This document shows positions 17,549-27,964 of a DNA stretch of 64,000 nt, piece after piece; the first letter of the stretch is position 1, and every line of letters begins with the position of its first letter. This stretch comes from Streptomyces sp. ISL-94. Lineage in GTDB: Bacteria > Actinomycetota > Actinomycetes > Streptomycetales > Streptomycetaceae. The DNA lies in the NCBI RefSeq assembly GCF_018614075.1, contig NZ_JAGGOZ010000034.1, positions 1 to 64,000 on the forward strand, read 5' to 3'. The position numbers and the translations under genes were made by a program. The notes beneath the pieces were generated by a model. That model searched no databases, was not told the DNA's origin, and was given only the letters and a program-made list of their open reading frames with translations.

Positions 17549-19168
17549 CTACCGCTTCCGTTCGACCCGCCGCTCGTCCCAGACGGGCTCCTGAGTCTCC
17601 CGCACCACACCGTCCGAACCGAAGACCAGGTAACGGTCAAAAGTGCGCGCGAACCAGCGATCGTGCGTGACACACAACACAGTGCCCTCGTACGCCTCCA
17701 GTCCGTCCTGGAGCGCCTCCGCGGACTCCAGGTCCAGGTTGTCCGTCGGCTCGTCCAGCAGCAGCGCCGTGGTCCCGGCCAGCTCCAGCAGCAGGATCTG
17801 GAAACGCGCCTGCTGGCCGCCCGAGAGCTTCTCGAACTTCTGGTCGCCCTGGCGCTCCAGCTCGTACCGGCGCAGGACGCCCATCGCGGCGCCGAGCGGC
17901 TTCGCGGCCTCCGTCCACAGGATGTCGACGAGCGTGCGGCCGAACAGCTCGGGGTGGGCGTGGGTCTGCGCGAAGTGGCCGGGGACCACGCGTGCACCCA
18001 GCTTCCAGGTGCCGGCGTGCTTGACGTCCTCGCCCGCCAGCAGCCGCAGGAAGTGCGACTTCCCGGAGCCGTTCGAGCCGAGCACCGCCACCCGCTCCCC
18101 GTAGAAGACCTCCAGGGAGAAGGGCTTCATCAGGCCCGTGAGCTCCAGGTTCTCGACGGTGAGGGCGCGCACGCCCGTACGGCCGCCCTTGAGCCGCATC
18201 CGGATGTCCTGCTCGCGCGGCGGCTCCGGCGGCGGGCCGGCCTCCTCGAACTTCTGGAAGCGGGTCTGCATCGCCCGGTAGCGCGAGGCCATGTCGGGGC
18301 TGCTCGCGGCCTGGTTGCGCAGCCGCAGCACCAGGGCCTTGAGGCGGGCGTGCTCCTCGTCCCAGCGCCGCTTGAGCTCCTCGAAGCGGGCGAAGCGCTC
18401 CTTGCGGGCCTCGTGGTAGGTGTCGAAGCCCGCGCCGTGCACCCACACGTCCGTGCCCATCGGGCTCGGCTCCAGGCTGATGATCTTCTCGGCGGCGCGG
18501 GACAGCAGCTCGCGGTCGTGCGAGACGAAGAGGACGGTCTTGCGGGTGGCCTTGAGCTGGTCCTCCAGCCACCGCTTGCCCGGGACGTCGAGGTAGTTGT
18601 CCGGCTCGTCGAGCAGCAGCACCTCGTCCGGCCCGCGCAGCAGCGCCTCCAGGACCAGCCGCTTCTGCTCACCGCCGGAGAGCGTGCGCACCTCGCGGAA
18701 CTGCGCGGTGTCGTACGGGATGGCCAGCGCGGCCATGGTGCACACGTCCCACAGGGTCTCGGCCTCGTACCCCTGGACGTCGGCCCAGTCGCTGAGCGCC
18801 TGCGCGTAGGCCATCTGCGCGGCCTCGTCGTCGACCGTCAGGATCAGCTGCTCGGCCCGGTCCACGGCCTCGGCAGCCTCCCGGATGCGCGGCTGGGACA
18901 CCGAGACCAGCAGGTCACGTACGGTCGTCTCGTCCCGTACGGAGCCCACGAACTGCGACATCACGCCGAGCCCGCCGCTGACGGTGACCCCGCCGCCGTG
19001 CGGCTGGAGCTCCCCGGAGATCAGCTTGAGCAGGGTGGTCTTGCCGGCCCCGTTCGCCCCCACGAGAGCGACCACCGCCCCCTCCCCCACCCGGAAGGAG
19101 ACGTCAGGGAGCAGTACCCGCCCGTCGGGAAGGTAGTACTCCAGGTGGCTGGCTTCGAGATGTCCCAT
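17549..19168 (-). CDS. ABC-F family ATPase
   Basis: 539 aa with two fused ATPase domains and no membrane segment. Domain 1 has Walker A GANGAGKTT, signature LSGGEQKR and Walker B LLLDEPDNYLD. A charged linker (~235-330, ERFARFEELKRRWDEEHARL) follows. Domain 2 has GSNGSGKSH, LSGGQQAR and LLLDEPTDNLDLES. ABC-F proteins act on ribosomes as translation factors or antibiotic-resistance factors; which applies here cannot be told from sequence. Two in-frame ATGs exist (19177, 19168); the second gives the family start MGHLEASHLEYYLPDG. It sits between truA and the GT87-like gene on the same strand. Confidence 0.9.
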   Translation of the reverse strand: MGHLEASHLEYYLPDGRVLLPDVSFRVGEGAVVALVGANGAGKTTLLKLISGELQPHGGGVTVSGGLGVMSQFVGSVRDETTVRDLLVSVSQPRIREAAEAVDRAEQLILTVDDEAAQMAYAQALSDWADVQGYEAETLWDVCTMAALAIPYDTAQFREVRTLSGGEQKRLVLEALLRGPDEVLLLDEPDNYLDVPGKRWLEDQLKATRKTVLFVSHDRELLSRAAEKIISLEPSPMGTDVWVHGAGFDTYHEARKERFARFEELKRRWDEEHARLKALVLRLRNQAASSPDMASRYRAMQTRFQKFEEAGPPPEPPREQDIRMRLKGGRTGVRALTVENLELTGLMKPFSLEVFYGERVAVLGSNGSGKSHFLRLLAGEDVKHAGTWKLGARVVPGHFAQTHAHPELFGRTLVDILWTEAAKPLGAAMGVLRRYELERQGDQKFEKLSGGQQARFQILLLELAGTTALLLDEPTDNLDLESAEALQDGLEAYEGTVLCVTHDRWFARTFDRYLVFGSDGVVRETQEPVWDERRVERKR

Positions 19169-19220
19169 GCCGGGCATTGTCCAGGTCCGGCACCGATCCG
19201 CCCAAACGCTTATCGGGTAC

Positions 19221-20072
19221 CTAGCAGCAGCCGGCGCCCGGCAGTGTCCGCAGGTTGCGCGCTTCCTTGCTGCGCGCGGCCAGCAGCTCGTCCGCCGGGT
19301 AGCCGACCTCCTCCAGGGTGAGCCCGTGCGGCTTGACCACGTGCACCGAGGAGTCCCGTACGGCCGCCTGCAGCACCTTGCCGGGCCAGTCGGTCGGCCG
19401 GTGGCCGTCCCCGACGTGCAGCAGGGCACCGACCAGCGAGCGGACCATGTTGTGGCAGAAGGCATCGGCGCGGACGGTCGCGGTGACGACCCCGTCCTCG
19501 CCGCGCTCCCAGCTGAGCTGCTGGAGCGTGCGGATGGTCGTGGCCCCCTCTCGCTTACGGCAGTAAGCGGCGAAGTCGTGCTCGCCGAGCAGCGGGGCGG
19601 CGGCCTCGTTCATGGCGTCCACGTCCAAGGGCCACGGGTGCCACAGCACGTGGCCGCGGCGCAGCGGGTCGACCCCTCCCTGGTGGTCGCCGACGCGGTA
19701 GGCGTAGCGGCGCCAGATCGCCGAGAACCTCGCGTTGAAGCCCTGGGGAGCCTCGGCGACCTTCCACACCCGCACGTCGTGCGGCAGCCGGCCGGCGAGG
19801 CGGCGCAGGAGCTTGTCGTGGTGCTCGGCCCACACCTCCTCGGCCAGGTCGAACTGCGCGACCTGCCCGCGCGCGTGCACGCCCGCGTCGGTACGCCCGG
19901 CCACGGTCAGCTCGACCGGCTCGGACAGCCGCATCACGGTCTGCAGGGCCGACTCCAGCTCGCCCTGGACGGTCCGCAGCACGCGCTGCTTCGCCCAGCC
20001 CGAGAAGTCCTTGCCGTCGTAGCTCAGGTCCAGCCGCACCCGGACGTGCCCGGGCTCCACCTCGTCACTCAC
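19221..20072 (-). CDS. truA: tRNA pseudouridine(38-40) synthase
   Basis: 283 aa. The catalytic aspartate lies in [14 protein letters not shown]. The family blocks [30 protein letters not shown] and [14 protein letters not shown] are present. Modifies the anticodon arm of tRNAs. It follows the alpha operon but is separated from rplQ by a strong terminator, so it probably has its own promoter. Confidence 0.96.
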   Translation of the reverse strand: MSDEVEPGHVRVRLDLSYDGKDFSGWAKQRVLRTVQGELESALQTVMRLSEPVELTVAGRTDAGVHARGQVAQFDLAEEVWAEHHDKLLRRLAGRLPHDVRVWKVAEAPQGFNARFSAIWRRYAYRVGDHQGGVDPLRRGHVLWHPWPLDVDAMNEAAAPLLGEHDFAAYCRKREGATTIRTLQQLSWERGEDGVVTATVRADAFCHNMVRSLVGALLHVGDGHRPTDWPGKVLQAAVRDSSVHVVKPHGLTLEEVGYPADELLAARSKEARNLRTLPGAGCC

Positions 20073-20111
20073 GTGACCGATCCTCTCAGCCGCATCTTTC
20101 CAACGAATGCC

Positions 20112-20146
20112 GAACGGGCCCGCCCCGGGAAGGGGCGGGCCCGTTC
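20112..20146 (-). terminator. Terminator of the alpha operon (after rplQ)
   Basis: Perfect 15-bp stem GAACGGGCCCGCCCC / GGGGCGGGCCCGTTC with a 5-nt loop, 33 bases after the rplQ stop. Confidence 0.88.
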
Positions 20147-20178
20147 AGAGCCGATCAAGCAGACGTGATCCCGGGGGA

Positions 20179-20652
20179 TCAGGCCTCCTTGGTCTCCTCG
20201 GCGGGGGTCTCGGTGGCCTCGGCCTGAGCCTCCGCCTCCTTCACCGCGCGCTTGGTGGCGGCCTCGGCCTCACCAGTGGCCTGCTGGGCGACCGTGAGGG
20301 CCTCGACCAGCTCGATCACGGCCATCGGGGCGTTGTCGCCACGACGGTTGCCGATCTTGGTGATGCGCGTGTAACCACCGGGGCGGTTCTCGTAGCGCGG
20401 GGCGATCTCGGTGAACAGCGTGTGCACGATGCTCTTGTCCGTGATCGTCTGCAGCACCAGGCGACGGTTGTGGATGTCGCCCTTCTTGGCCTTGGTGACC
20501 AGACGCTCGGCGTAGGGACGCAGGCGACGGGCCTTGGCCTCGGTGGTGGTGATGCGGCCGTGCTCGAAGAGCGCCTTCGCGAGGTTCGCGAGGAGGTGCT
20601 TCTCGTGCGCGGCGCTGCCGCCCAGACGGGCACCCTTTGCGGGACGCGGCAT
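20179..20652 (-). CDS. rplQ: 50S ribosomal protein bL17
   Basis: 157 aa. The conserved domain covers ~1-120 ([58 protein letters not shown]). The last ~35 residues are an Ala/Glu/Thr-rich tail beyond the E. coli length of 127. Last gene of the alpha operon. Confidence 0.97.
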   Translation of the reverse strand: MPRPAKGARLGGSAAHEKHLLANLAKALFEHGRITTTEAKARRLRPYAERLVTKAKKGDIHNRRLVLQTITDKSIVHTLFTEIAPRYENRPGGYTRITKIGNRRGDNAPMAVIELVEALTVAQQATGEAEAATKRAVKEAEAQAEATETPAEETKEA

Positions 20653-20769
20653 GGTGATACTCCTTCATATCTGCACCGGCCGTGTCAGGTACCGGTGTCA
20701 GTTCCCCCGAGGCGGATGCCGCGGGAAAGTCTCGTCAGGGCCCTGCCGGGCCCGGGCAAATCAAACCCG

Positions 20770-20803
20770 GCCGGCGATCGAGGCCAAGACCTCAACCGCC
20801 GGC
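20770..20803 (-). other. Hairpin in the rpoA-rplQ gap
   Basis: GCCGGCG/CGCCGGC stem, a 2x2 internal loop and a GAGG/CCTC upper stem, 11 nt beyond the rpoA stop. No T-run follows, so it is more likely an RNA-stability or pausing element than a terminator. Confidence 0.5.
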
Positions 20804-20814
20804 GACGGGAAGGA

Positions 20815-21837
20815 TCAGTACTGCTCGGTCTCGACGAAACCGGCATCGGCGTCGTCGTCCGCGCCGAACGCGTCGGCGGCGGCGGTCGGGTCGAATCCGG
20901 GCGGGCTGTCCTTGAGGGCCAGGCCCATGCCGGCCAGCTTCGCCTTGACCTCGTCGATCGACTTCGCACCGAAGTTGCGGATGTCGAGCAGGTCGGCCTC
21001 GGAACGCGCCACGAGCTCACCCACGGAGTGGATGCCCTCGCGCTTGAGGCAGTTGTACGAGCGGACCGTGAGCTCGAGCTCCTCGATCGGCAGCGCCAGA
21101 TCGGCGGCCAGGGCCGCGTCCGTCGGCGAGGGGCCCATGTCGATGCCCTCGGCGTCGATGTTGAGCTCGCGCGCCAGACCGAACAGCTCGACCAGGGTCT
21201 TGCCGGCGGACGCCATGGCGTCACGCGGGCGCATGGCCTGCTTGGTCTCGACGTCGACGATCAGCTTGTCGAAGTCGGTGCGCTGCTCGACTCGGGTCGC
21301 CTCGACCTTGTAGGTGACCTTGAGGACCGGGCTGTAGATGGAGTCGATCGGGATGCGACCGATCTCCTGGCCCAGCTGCTTGTTCTGGACGGCGGAGACG
21401 TAGCCGCGACCGCGCTCGACGGTCAGCTCCATCTCCAGCTTGCCCTTGCCGTTGAGCGTGGCGAGGACGAGGTCCGGGTTGTGCACCTCGACACCGGCCG
21501 GGGGCGCGATGTCGGCAGCGGTGACCAGGCCGGGACCCTGCTTGCGCAGGTACATCACGACCGGCTCGTCGTGCTCCGAGGAGACGACCAGCTGCTTGAT
21601 GTTGAGGATGATGTCGGTGACGTCTTCCTTGACACCCGGCACGGTGGTGAACTCGTGCAGGACGCCGTCCACGCGGATGCTGGTGACAGCGGCACCCGGG
21701 ATCGAGGACAGGAGCGTACGGCGCAGGGAGTTGCCGAGGGTGTAGCCGAAGCCCGGCTCCAGCGGCTCGATCACGAACCGCGAGCGGTACTCGTCGACGA
21801 CCTCTTCGGTCAGCGAAGGACGCTGAGCGATAAGCAT
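20815..21837 (-). CDS. rpoA: RNA polymerase alpha subunit
   Basis: 340 aa. The N-terminal dimerisation domain (~1-230) begins [20 protein letters not shown] with [20 protein letters not shown]; the C-terminal domain (~255-320) ends with the helix-hairpin-helix [19 protein letters not shown] that contacts UP elements and activators. The tail is acidic ([11 protein letters not shown]). Within the alpha operon, preceded by a 150-nt gap containing a strong hairpin. Confidence 0.98.
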   Translation of the reverse strand: MLIAQRPSLTEEVVDEYRSRFVIEPLEPGFGYTLGNSLRRTLLSSIPGAAVTSIRVDGVLHEFTTVPGVKEDVTDIILNIKQLVVSSEHDEPVVMYLRKQGPGLVTAADIAPPAGVEVHNPDLVLATLNGKGKLEMELTVERGRGYVSAVQNKQLGQEIGRIPIDSIYSPVLKVTYKVEATRVEQRTDFDKLIVDVETKQAMRPRDAMASAGKTLVELFGLARELNIDAEGIDMGPSPTDAALAADLALPIEELELTVRSYNCLKREGIHSVGELVARSEADLLDIRNFGAKSIDEVKAKLAGMGLALKDSPPGFDPTAAADAFGADDDADAGFVETEQY

Positions 21838-21918
21838 GTCTGTGTTCCTTCAGTCGTGGACGCCCACTATTTGACGCCCGACGGGATGCCGTACCGGGGC
21901 ACGGCTACTACAAGGGTA

Positions 21919-21954
21919 CGGGCGGTACGTCCCCCGAAGGGTTCGTACCGCCCG
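21919..21954 (-). other. Hairpin between rpsK and rpoA
   Basis: Perfect 11-bp stem CGGGCGGTACG / CGTACCGCCCG with a 14-nt loop, in the middle of the 150-nt gap, 81 nt upstream of the rpoA start. It could attenuate or process the transcript so as to set RpoA against ribosomal protein output. Confidence 0.6.
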
Positions 21955-21987
21955 GACACTCAAGAACGCACAGGTGCGTCCGCTGCG

Positions 21988-22392
21988 TCAGACGCGGCGG
22001 CGCTTCGGCGGGCGGCAGCCGTTGTGCGGGGTGGGGGTGACGTCCTGGATCGAGCCGACCTCGAGGCCGGTGGCCTGGAGGGAGCGGATCGCGGTCTCGC
22101 GGCCGGAACCCGGACCCTTGACGAAGACGTCAACCTTGCGCATGCCGTGCTCCTGCGCGCGGCGGGCGGCCGACTCGGCGGCCATCTGCGCGGCGAAGGG
22201 GGTGGACTTGCGCGAGCCCTTGAAGCCGACGTGGCCGGCGGAGGCCCAGGAGATCACGTTGCCCGAGGGGTCGGTGATCGAAACGATGGTGTTGTTGAAC
22301 GTGCTCTTGATGTGGGCGTGCCCGTGAGCGACGTTCTTCTTTTCCTTGCGGCGCACCTTCTTGGCAGCGCCCTGACGACCCTTGGGGGGCAT
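21988..22392 (-). CDS. rpsK: 30S ribosomal protein uS11
   Basis: 134 aa. Signature blocks [38 protein letters not shown] and [18 protein letters not shown] are intact. Lies 54 bases after rpsM in the alpha operon. Confidence 0.97.
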   Translation of the reverse strand: MPPKGRQGAAKKVRRKEKKNVAHGHAHIKSTFNNTIVSITDPSGNVISWASAGHVGFKGSRKSTPFAAQMAAESAARRAQEHGMRKVDVFVKGPGSGRETAIRSLQATGLEVGSIQDVTPTPHNGCRPPKRRRV

Positions 22393-22446
22393 CTAAATCT
22401 CCTACGGGAGGTGGTCGGTCCTACAGCGCAAGACCGCTGAACAGGA

Positions 22447-22827
22447 CTACTTCTTGCCCGGCTTCTTCTTACCGGCGATCGCGCGACGCGGACCCTTGCG
22501 GGTACGGGCGTTCGTGCTGGTGCGCTGACCGTGCACGGGCAGGCCACGACGGTGACGGATGCCCTGGTAGCACTGGATCTCGACCTTGCGGCGGATGTCA
22601 GCCTGGATCTCGCGGCGGAGGTCACCCTCGGTGCGGAGGTTGGCGTCCACGTACTCGCGGATCTTGACCAGGTCCTCTTCGGCCAGGTCACGAACGCGGG
22701 TGTTCGGGTTCACACCGGTGGCCGCAAGGATTTCCTTGGACCGGGTGCGACCGACACCGAAGACGTAGGTAAGTGCGATCTCCACACGCTTTTCGCGCGG
22801 GATGTCAACACCGGAAACGCGTGCCAT
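22447..22827 (-). CDS. rpsM: 30S ribosomal protein uS13
   Basis: 126 aa: [19 protein letters not shown] at the start, [20 protein letters not shown] near the end and a basic KKKPGKK tail. The ATG has AGGAG upstream. The 199-nt gap before it holds complementary segments that could form alternative structures. Confidence 0.97.
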   Translation of the reverse strand: MARVSGVDIPREKRVEIALTYVFGVGRTRSKEILAATGVNPNTRVRDLAEEDLVKIREYVDANLRTEGDLRREIQADIRRKVEIQCYQGIRHRRGLPVHGQRTSTNARTRKGPRRAIAGKKKPGKK

Positions 22828-23026
22828 TCAATGGCTCCTGTGTGTTCGGGGGTCTTCCGCAGAACCGACCCCGACCGCCGACCACACCTGATGGGTGGTG
22901 GTACGCCCGGGTCCCCGGCCCCCGCCGGAGGTACCGCCGGCCCCTCTCAGGGCTGGGCGGGTTCTGCGTATGTACGTTTTCTTACGTCGCGCGAAGAACT
23001 GCGGAAGGCAGGTCGGTCGGCGTGCG
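22828..23026 (-). other. rpmJ-rpsM leader with complementary segments
   Basis: 199 nt without a gene. In RNA sense, CTTCCGCAG (23007-22999) and CGCAGAAC (22968-22961) are each complementary to one end of GTTCTGCGGAAG (22865-22854), which lies just before the rpsM ribosome-binding site. The two pairings overlap and exclude each other. Confidence 0.5.
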
Positions 23027-23140
23027 TCAGCCCTGGCGCTGCTTGTGGCGCAGGTTGTCGCAGATGACCATGACCCGACCGTGACGGCGGATCACCTTGC
23101 ACTTGTCGCAGATCTTCTTGACGCTCGGCTTGACCTTCAT
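23027..23140 (-). CDS. rpmJ: 50S ribosomal protein bL36
   Basis: 37-aa zinc-ribbon form: [20 protein letters not shown] then [13 protein letters not shown], with three Cys and one His as zinc ligands (C+ type). Lies between infA and rpsM. Confidence 0.97.
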   Translation of the reverse strand: MKVKPSVKKICDKCKVIRRHGRVMVICDNLRHKQRQG

Positions 23141-23214
23141 GTTGGTGAGGTTCTCCGGGTCAGTGCCACCACCCGCGCCGGGACAAGTCGCCCAGGCGGG
23201 AGTGAAGACAAGAT

Positions 23215-23436
23215 CTACTTGTATCGGTAGACGATCCGGCCACGCGTCAGGTCGTACGGAGACAGCTCCACGACAACCCGGTCATCAGGGAGGATGCGGA
23301 TGTAGTGCATGCGCATCTTGCCGCTGATGTGCGCGAGGACCTTGTGACCGTTCTGGAGTTCCACCTTGAACATCGCGTTCGGGAGGGACTCGATCACGGT
23401 GCCCTCGATTTCGATGGCACCTTGCTTCTTGGCCAC
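23215..23436 (-). CDS. infA: Translation initiation factor IF-1
   Basis: 73-aa OB-fold protein: [20 protein letters not shown] start, [20 protein letters not shown] and [11 protein letters not shown] end. GTG start with AAAGG upstream. First gene after a TAGACT -10 box (23515-23520), so the alpha operon probably has an initiation point here. Confidence 0.97.
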   Translation of the reverse strand: MAKKQGAIEIEGTVIESLPNAMFKVELQNGHKVLAHISGKMRMHYIRILPDDRVVVELSPYDLTRGRIVYRYK

Positions 23437-23477
23437 GCTTCGCCTTTCGAATCGGCTACCTTGATCGGCCTCGTGCG

Positions 23478-23491
23478 CCATGCAGGCATGG
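23478..23491 (-). other. Small hairpin in the infA leader
   Basis: CCATGC / GCATGG stem with a 2-nt loop, flanked by GTGC and GCAC, between the putative promoter and the infA start. Confidence 0.4.
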
Positions 23492-23514
23492 AAGTGCACG
23501 AGAGCCGACGAGTC

Positions 23515-23520
23515 AGTCTA
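23515..23520 (-). promoter_or_regulatory. Putative -10 box for infA
   Basis: TAGACT on the minus strand matches the HrdB -10 consensus. The best -35 at 18 bp (TTCGTC) is weak. It would give a leader of about 70 nt for infA. Confidence 0.45.
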
Positions 23521-23574
23521 CGTCAGGGCACCCATAAAGACGAATCCGGAAAGTGTGCCCAAGAGTGTAGATCG

Positions 23575-24435
23575 TTAACCGGCCAGGCCGAGGGGGTCGG
23601 GGGCCGTGGTGACCCCGTACTCCGCCAGCTTGGCCTTACCGCAGTCCGGGGAGGTCAGGACGATGGGCCCGGCCTCCGTCAGCGCGATGGAGTGCTCCCA
23701 GTGCGAGGACCAGGTGCCGTCCGTCGTGATGACCGTCCAGTCGTCCGCCAGGACCTCCGTCTGGGCCGTGCCCAGGGAGACCATCGGCTCGATCGCCAGG
23801 CAGACGCCCGGGACGAGCTTGATCCCCTTGCCCCGCTTGCGCGAGACGTAGTTCAGCAGGTGGGGGTCCATGTGCATCTCGGACCCGATGCCGTGGCCGC
23901 CGTAGTCCTCGATGATCCCGAACTTGCCGAGGCTGTGCTCACCCGTGGTCGGGCGCGGCTGGCGCTTGATGTACGTCTCGATCGCCTTCGAGATGTCCAC
24001 GAGGCGGTTGCCGAGCTTCATGGCGGCGATGCCGGCCCACATGGACTCCTCGGTCACCCTGGAGAGCTCCAGGAGCTCAGGGGCGTGCCCGGTGCCCACG
24101 AAGGCGGTGTAGGCGGCGTCGCCGTGCCAGCCGTCGACGATCGCGCCGGCGTCGATCGAGATGATGTCGCCGTCCTTGAGGACCGTCTTGTCGTCCGGGA
24201 TGCCGTGGACGACGACCTCGTTCACCGAGGTGCAGATGGTCGCGGGGAAGCCGCCGTAGCCGAGGAAGTTCGACTTGGCCCCGGCATCGGCGATCACCTT
24301 GCGGGCCACCATGTCCAGATCCCGTGTCGTGGCGCCCGGAACGGCCGCCTCACGGGTCGCCGCGTGGATCGCCGCGACGACCAGCCCCGCCTCGCGCATC
24401 TTCGCGATCTGCTCGGGGGTCTTGATCTGGACCAT
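23575..24435 (-). CDS. map: Methionine aminopeptidase, type I
   Basis: 286 aa. The metal ligands can be seen in DAGAIVDGWHGDAA (two Asp), YGGHGIG (His), CLAIEPMV (Glu) and HWEHSIALTE. Removes the initiator Met. The ATG gives MVQIKTPEQIAKMREAG with GGAAGG upstream. Lies between adk and infA. Confidence 0.97.
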   Translation of the reverse strand: MVQIKTPEQIAKMREAGLVVAAIHAATREAAVPGATTRDLDMVARKVIADAGAKSNFLGYGGFPATICTSVNEVVVHGIPDDKTVLKDGDIISIDAGAIVDGWHGDAAYTAFVGTGHAPELLELSRVTEESMWAGIAAMKLGNRLVDISKAIETYIKRQPRPTTGEHSLGKFGIIEDYGGHGIGSEMHMDPHLLNYVSRKRGKGIKLVPGVCLAIEPMVSLGTAQTEVLADDWTVITTDGTWSSHWEHSIALTEAGPIVLTSPDCGKAKLAEYGVTTAPDPLGLAG

Positions 24436-24477
24436 AAAAACGCCTTCCAGCTTCGAAACGAGTCTTCTCAACAGTAC

Positions 24478-24506
24478 GGCCGCGGTGTCCTGAGGACACC
24501 GCGGCC
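24478..24506 (-). terminator. Perfect inverted repeat between adk and map
   Basis: 13-bp perfect stem GGCCGCGGTGTCC / GGACACCGCGGCC with a 3-nt loop, 20 nt after the adk stop. It could partly terminate the spc transcript or act as a processing site. Confidence 0.65.
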
Positions 24507-24526
24507 ATATCCGCACAGCGGGGGTA

Positions 24527-25174
24527 CTACTTCTTGAGGGCGTCCATCGCACGCTTGGTGACGTCCGCGACCTCACCGAGGGCCGGGATGGTCACCAGCA
24601 GGCCCTGGGCCTTGTAGTAGTCGATGATCGGCTCGGTCTGCGTGTGGTAGACCTCCAGCCGGTTGCGCACCGTGGCCTCGGAGTCGTCGCCGCGCTGGTA
24701 CAGCTCGCCGCCGCAGGTGTCGCAGACACCCTGGGCCTTCGGCGGGGCGTACGTCACGTGGAAGACGTGGGCCGACTCGTTGCGGCAGATCCGGCGGCCG
24801 GCGATCCGCTTGACGACCTCGTCCTCCTCGACCTCCAGGTCGAGGACGGCGTCGAGCTTCATGCCCTCCGCCTGGAGCATCACGTCGAGCGCCTCGGCCT
24901 GCGAGACGTTGCGCGGGAAACCGTCGAGCAGGAAGCCGTTCGCGGCGTCCGGCTGCTCCATCCGGTCCTTGGCCATACCGATGGTGACCGAGTCGGGGAC
25001 CAGGTCGCCGGCGTCCATGTACGCCTTGGCCTGCTTGCCGAGATCGGTGCCCTGGCTGATGTTGGCCCGGAACAGGTCGCCCGTGGAGATGTGCGGGATC
25101 GACAGGTTCTTGGCAAGGAACGCGGCCTGCGTTCCCTTGCCCGCACCGGGCGGTCCGACGAGGACGATTCGCAT
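24527..25174 (-). CDS. adk: Adenylate kinase
   Basis: 215 aa. P-loop [19 protein letters not shown]-binding DLFRANI and [12 protein letters not shown] are present. A long LID contains C..HVFH and CDTC, a partly conserved zinc site with three Cys visible. Start overlaps the secY stop (TGATG). Confidence 0.97.
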   Translation of the reverse strand: MRIVLVGPPGAGKGTQAAFLAKNLSIPHISTGDLFRANISQGTDLGKQAKAYMDAGDLVPDSVTIGMAKDRMEQPDAANGFLLDGFPRNVSQAEALDVMLQAEGMKLDAVLDLEVEEDEVVKRIAGRRICRNESAHVFHVTYAPPKAQGVCDTCGGELYQRGDDSEATVRNRLEVYHTQTEPIIDYYKAQGLLVTIPALGEVADVTKRAMDALKK

Positions 25175-26487
25175 CAGCGGAGGAACCCTTCGTAATTACG
25201 CTGCTGGAGCTGGCTCTCGATCTGCTTCACGGTTTCCAGACCGACACCCACGATGATGAGGATGCTCGTCCCGCCGAACGGGAAGTTCTGGTTCGCTCCG
25301 AAGCCGGCCAACGCCATCGTCGGCACAAGAGCGATGAGACCCAGGTACAGCGACCCCGGCCAGGTGATCCGGTTGAGTACGTAACTCAGGTACTCGGCGG
25401 TAGGTCGACCGGCGCGGATACCCGGGATGAACCCACCATACTTCTTCATGTTGTCTGCAACTTCCTCGGGGTTGAAGGAAATCGCCACGTAGAAGAACGC
25501 GAAGAAGACGATCAAGAGGAAGTAGGCCGCGATGTAGTACGGGTGGTCGCCCTTGACGAAGTGCTTCTGGATCCAGGTGGCCCAGCCCGCGGTGGACCCG
25601 CTGAACTGGACGATCAGTGCCGGGATGTACAGCAGCGACGAGGCGAAGATGACCGGGATCACACCGGCCTGGTTCACCTTGAGCGGGATGTAGGTCGAGG
25701 TGCCGCCGTACGCACGGCGACCGATCATGCGCTTCGCGTACTGGACCGGGATCCGTCGCTGCGCCTGCTCGACGAAGACCACCAGGGCGACCATCGCGAG
25801 GCCGACGAGGATGACGACGCCGAACTCGACCCAGCCGTCGGCGATCTTGCCCTGGAGCTTGATCTGCCAGAGGGCGCCGATGAAGCCGGCGGCGATGGAG
25901 ATGAACATGAGGATCGACATGCCGTTGCCGATGCCGCGGTCGGTGACGAGCTCACCGAGCCACATGACGACACAGGTACCGGCGGTCATGGTGACCACCA
26001 TGACGATCGTGGTGAAGATGGACCGGTCCGGGACGATCTGGCTGGCGACCTGGCAGCCCTGGAACAGGGCACCGGTGCGGGCGGTGGCGACGAGGCCGGT
26101 GCCCTGCAGGATCGCGAGCGCGACCGTCAGATAGCGCGTGTACTGGGTGATCTTCGCCGTGCCGGACTGTCCCTCTTTTTTGAGGTTCTCCAGCTTCGGG
26201 ATGACCACGGTCAGCAGCTGCAGGATGATGCTCGCCGTGATGTACGGCATGATGCCGAGCGCGAAGATCGTGATCTGCAGCAGCGCACCGCCGCTGAACA
26301 TGTTGACGAGACCGAACAGCCCGTTGCTGTTGCCTGCCTGGTCGACACAGATCTGAACGTTCTTGTAGCTCACGCCGGGTACCGGGATGTGGGACCCGAG
26401 CCGGAACAGCACGATGATGCCGAGCGTGAAGAGCAGCTTCTTGCGCAGGTCGGGCGTCTTGAACGCCCGGGCGAACGCGGTGAGCAC
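25174..26487 (-). CDS. secY: Preprotein translocase subunit SecY
   Basis: 437 aa with ten transmembrane helices. Conserved blocks include [12 protein letters not shown] (plug region), [20 protein letters not shown] and [14 protein letters not shown]. The C-terminal loop [15 protein letters not shown] contacts SecA/ribosome. GTG start. Translationally coupled to adk. Confidence 0.98.
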   Translation of the reverse strand: MLTAFARAFKTPDLRKKLLFTLGIIVLFRLGSHIPVPGVSYKNVQICVDQAGNSNGLFGLVNMFSGGALLQITIFALGIMPYITASIILQLLTVVIPKLENLKKEGQSGTAKITQYTRYLTVALAILQGTGLVATARTGALFQGCQVASQIVPDRSIFTTIVMVVTMTAGTCVVMWLGELVTDRGIGNGMSILMFISIAAGFIGALWQIKLQGKIADGWVEFGVVILVGLAMVALVVFVEQAQRRIPVQYAKRMIGRRAYGGTSTYIPLKVNQAGVIPVIFASSLLYIPALIVQFSGSTAGWATWIQKHFVKGDHPYYIAAYFLLIVFFAFFYVAISFNPEEVADNMKKYGGFIPGIRAGRPTAEYLSYVLNRITWPGSLYLGLIALVPTMALAGFGANQNFPFGGTSILIIVGVGLETVKQIESQLQQRNYEGFLR

Positions 26488-26674
26488 GGTGCCTCCTGCG
26501 ACCCCCGCGCTACTGCGTCAGAGGTGACGGTCTGAGGGATCGACGAATACGTACATGCAAAGGTGCAGGCCACCTTACCGGCGACTGCGCCCCCCGTGGA
26601 ACGACCAACCGGGGATGCCCCATATGTGAGGCATCCCCGGTCGGGTTTCGAGCTATTTAGCCACTGAATTCGTC

Positions 26675-27130
26675 TTAGACGAGCTCGGTGACAGTGCCAC
26701 CGGCGGCGGCGATCTTCTCCTTGGCGGAGCCGGAGACGGCGTCAACCGAAACCTGCAGCGCCACGGAGATCTCGCCCTGGCCCAGGACCTTGACGAGGCT
26801 GTTCTTGCGAACCGCGCCCTTGGCGACCAGGTCGGCCACCGTGACCTCTCCACCCTCGGGGTAGAGAGCGCCGAGCTTGTCCAGGTTGACAACCTGGAAC
26901 TCGGTGCGGAACGGGTTCTTGAAGCCCTTGAGCTTCGGCAGGCGCATGTGGAGGGGCATCTGCCCACCCTCGAAGCGCTGCGGGATCTGGTAGCGGGCCT
27001 TCTGGCCCTTCGTACCACGACCGGCCGTCTTACCCTTCGACGCCTCACCACGACCGACACGGGTCTTCGCGGTCTTGGCACCGGGGGCGGGACGGAGGTT
27101 GTGGGCCTTCAGCGGGCTGTTCTCAGCCAT
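26675..27130 (-). CDS. rplO: 50S ribosomal protein uL15
   Basis: 151 aa: [40 protein letters not shown] and [10 protein letters not shown] blocks. Start lies one base after the rpmD stop. A 187-bp gap before secY has no recognisable gene, but holds CCGGGGATGCC/GGCATCCCCGG (around 26612-26640), a likely stem-loop. Confidence 0.97.
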   Translation of the reverse strand: MAENSPLKAHNLRPAPGAKTAKTRVGRGEASKGKTAGRGTKGQKARYQIPQRFEGGQMPLHMRLPKLKGFKNPFRTEFQVVNLDKLGALYPEGGEVTVADLVAKGAVRKNSLVKVLGQGEISVALQVSVDAVSGSAKEKIAAAGGTVTELV

Positions 27131-27131
27131 G

Positions 27132-27314
27132 TTAGTCAACCTCCTCAACCGTCACGAGGTGGCGGACGGTCTGCACCATTCCGCGGAACTCGGGGCGGTC
27201 CTCCTTGACGACCACGTCGTTCAGGCGCTTGAGCCCGAGCGAACGCAGAGTGTCGCGGTGGTTCTGCTTGCTGCCGATGTACGACTTCGTCTGCGTGATC
27301 TTGAGGCGGGCCAT
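27132..27314 (-). CDS. rpmD: 50S ribosomal protein uL30
   Basis: 60 aa: [52 protein letters not shown] overlap with rpsE. Confidence 0.97.
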   Translation of the reverse strand: MARLKITQTKSYIGSKQNHRDTLRSLGLKRLNDVVVKEDRPEFRGMVQTVRHLVTVEEVD

Positions 27315-27919
27315 TACGCAGCACCCGCCCCGGCACGGGCACGAAGCAGAGCCGCGGGGGCGACGTCCTCGAGGGGCAGACCACGGCGAGCCGCGATCTC
27401 CTCGGGACGCTGCAGGCCCTTGAGCGCAGCAACGGTCGCGTGCACGATGTTGATCGCGTTGGACGAGCCGAGCGACTTCGACAGGATGTCGTGAACGCCG
27501 GCGCACTCCAGAACGGCGCGCACCGGGCCACCGGCGATAACACCGGTACCGGGGGAAGCCGGCTTCAGCAGCACGACGCCCGCGGCACGCTCGCCCGTGA
27601 TCGGGTGAGGAATGGTGCCCTGGATGCGCGGAACCTTGAAGAAGTTCTTCTTGGCTTCCTCGACACCCTTGGCAATGGCCGCGGGAACTTCCTTGGCCTT
27701 GCCGTAACCGACACCTACAGTGCCGTCACCGTCGCCCACCACGACCAGCGCGGTGAAGCTGAAGCGGCGACCACCCTTGACAACCTTGGCGACGCGGTTG
27801 ATCGCGACAACGCGCTCAACGTAAGCGGTCTTCTCGGCGGCAGGGCCACCGTCGCGACCCTTCCGGTCCCGCCGCTCGCCGCCACCGGCACCGCTTCCGC
27901 GGCGCTGGGGTCCAGCCAT
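27314..27919 (-). CDS. rpsE: 30S ribosomal protein uS5
   Basis: 201 aa. dsRBD-like fold with [19 protein letters not shown] and [15 protein letters not shown]; fidelity loop region KVVKGGRR. The first ~30 residues form a Gly/Arg/Asp-rich extension ([20 protein letters not shown]). Confidence 0.97.
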   Translation of the reverse strand: MAGPQRRGSGAGGGERRDRKGRDGGPAAEKTAYVERVVAINRVAKVVKGGRRFSFTALVVVGDGDGTVGVGYGKAKEVPAAIAKGVEEAKKNFFKVPRIQGTIPHPITGERAAGVVLLKPASPGTGVIAGGPVRAVLECAGVHDILSKSLGSSNAINIVHATVAALKGLQRPEEIAARRGLPLEDVAPAALLRARAGAGAA

Positions 27920-27964
27920 TGGATTACCTCTCTCTGTTACGTCCGTGAGTCCCGGAACCGGGGC

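Noticed and set aside
24478..24506. Inverted repeat between adk and map as an attachment or recombination site
   Set aside because: A 13-bp perfect stem with a 3-nt loop just after a stop is better explained as a terminator or processing hairpin.
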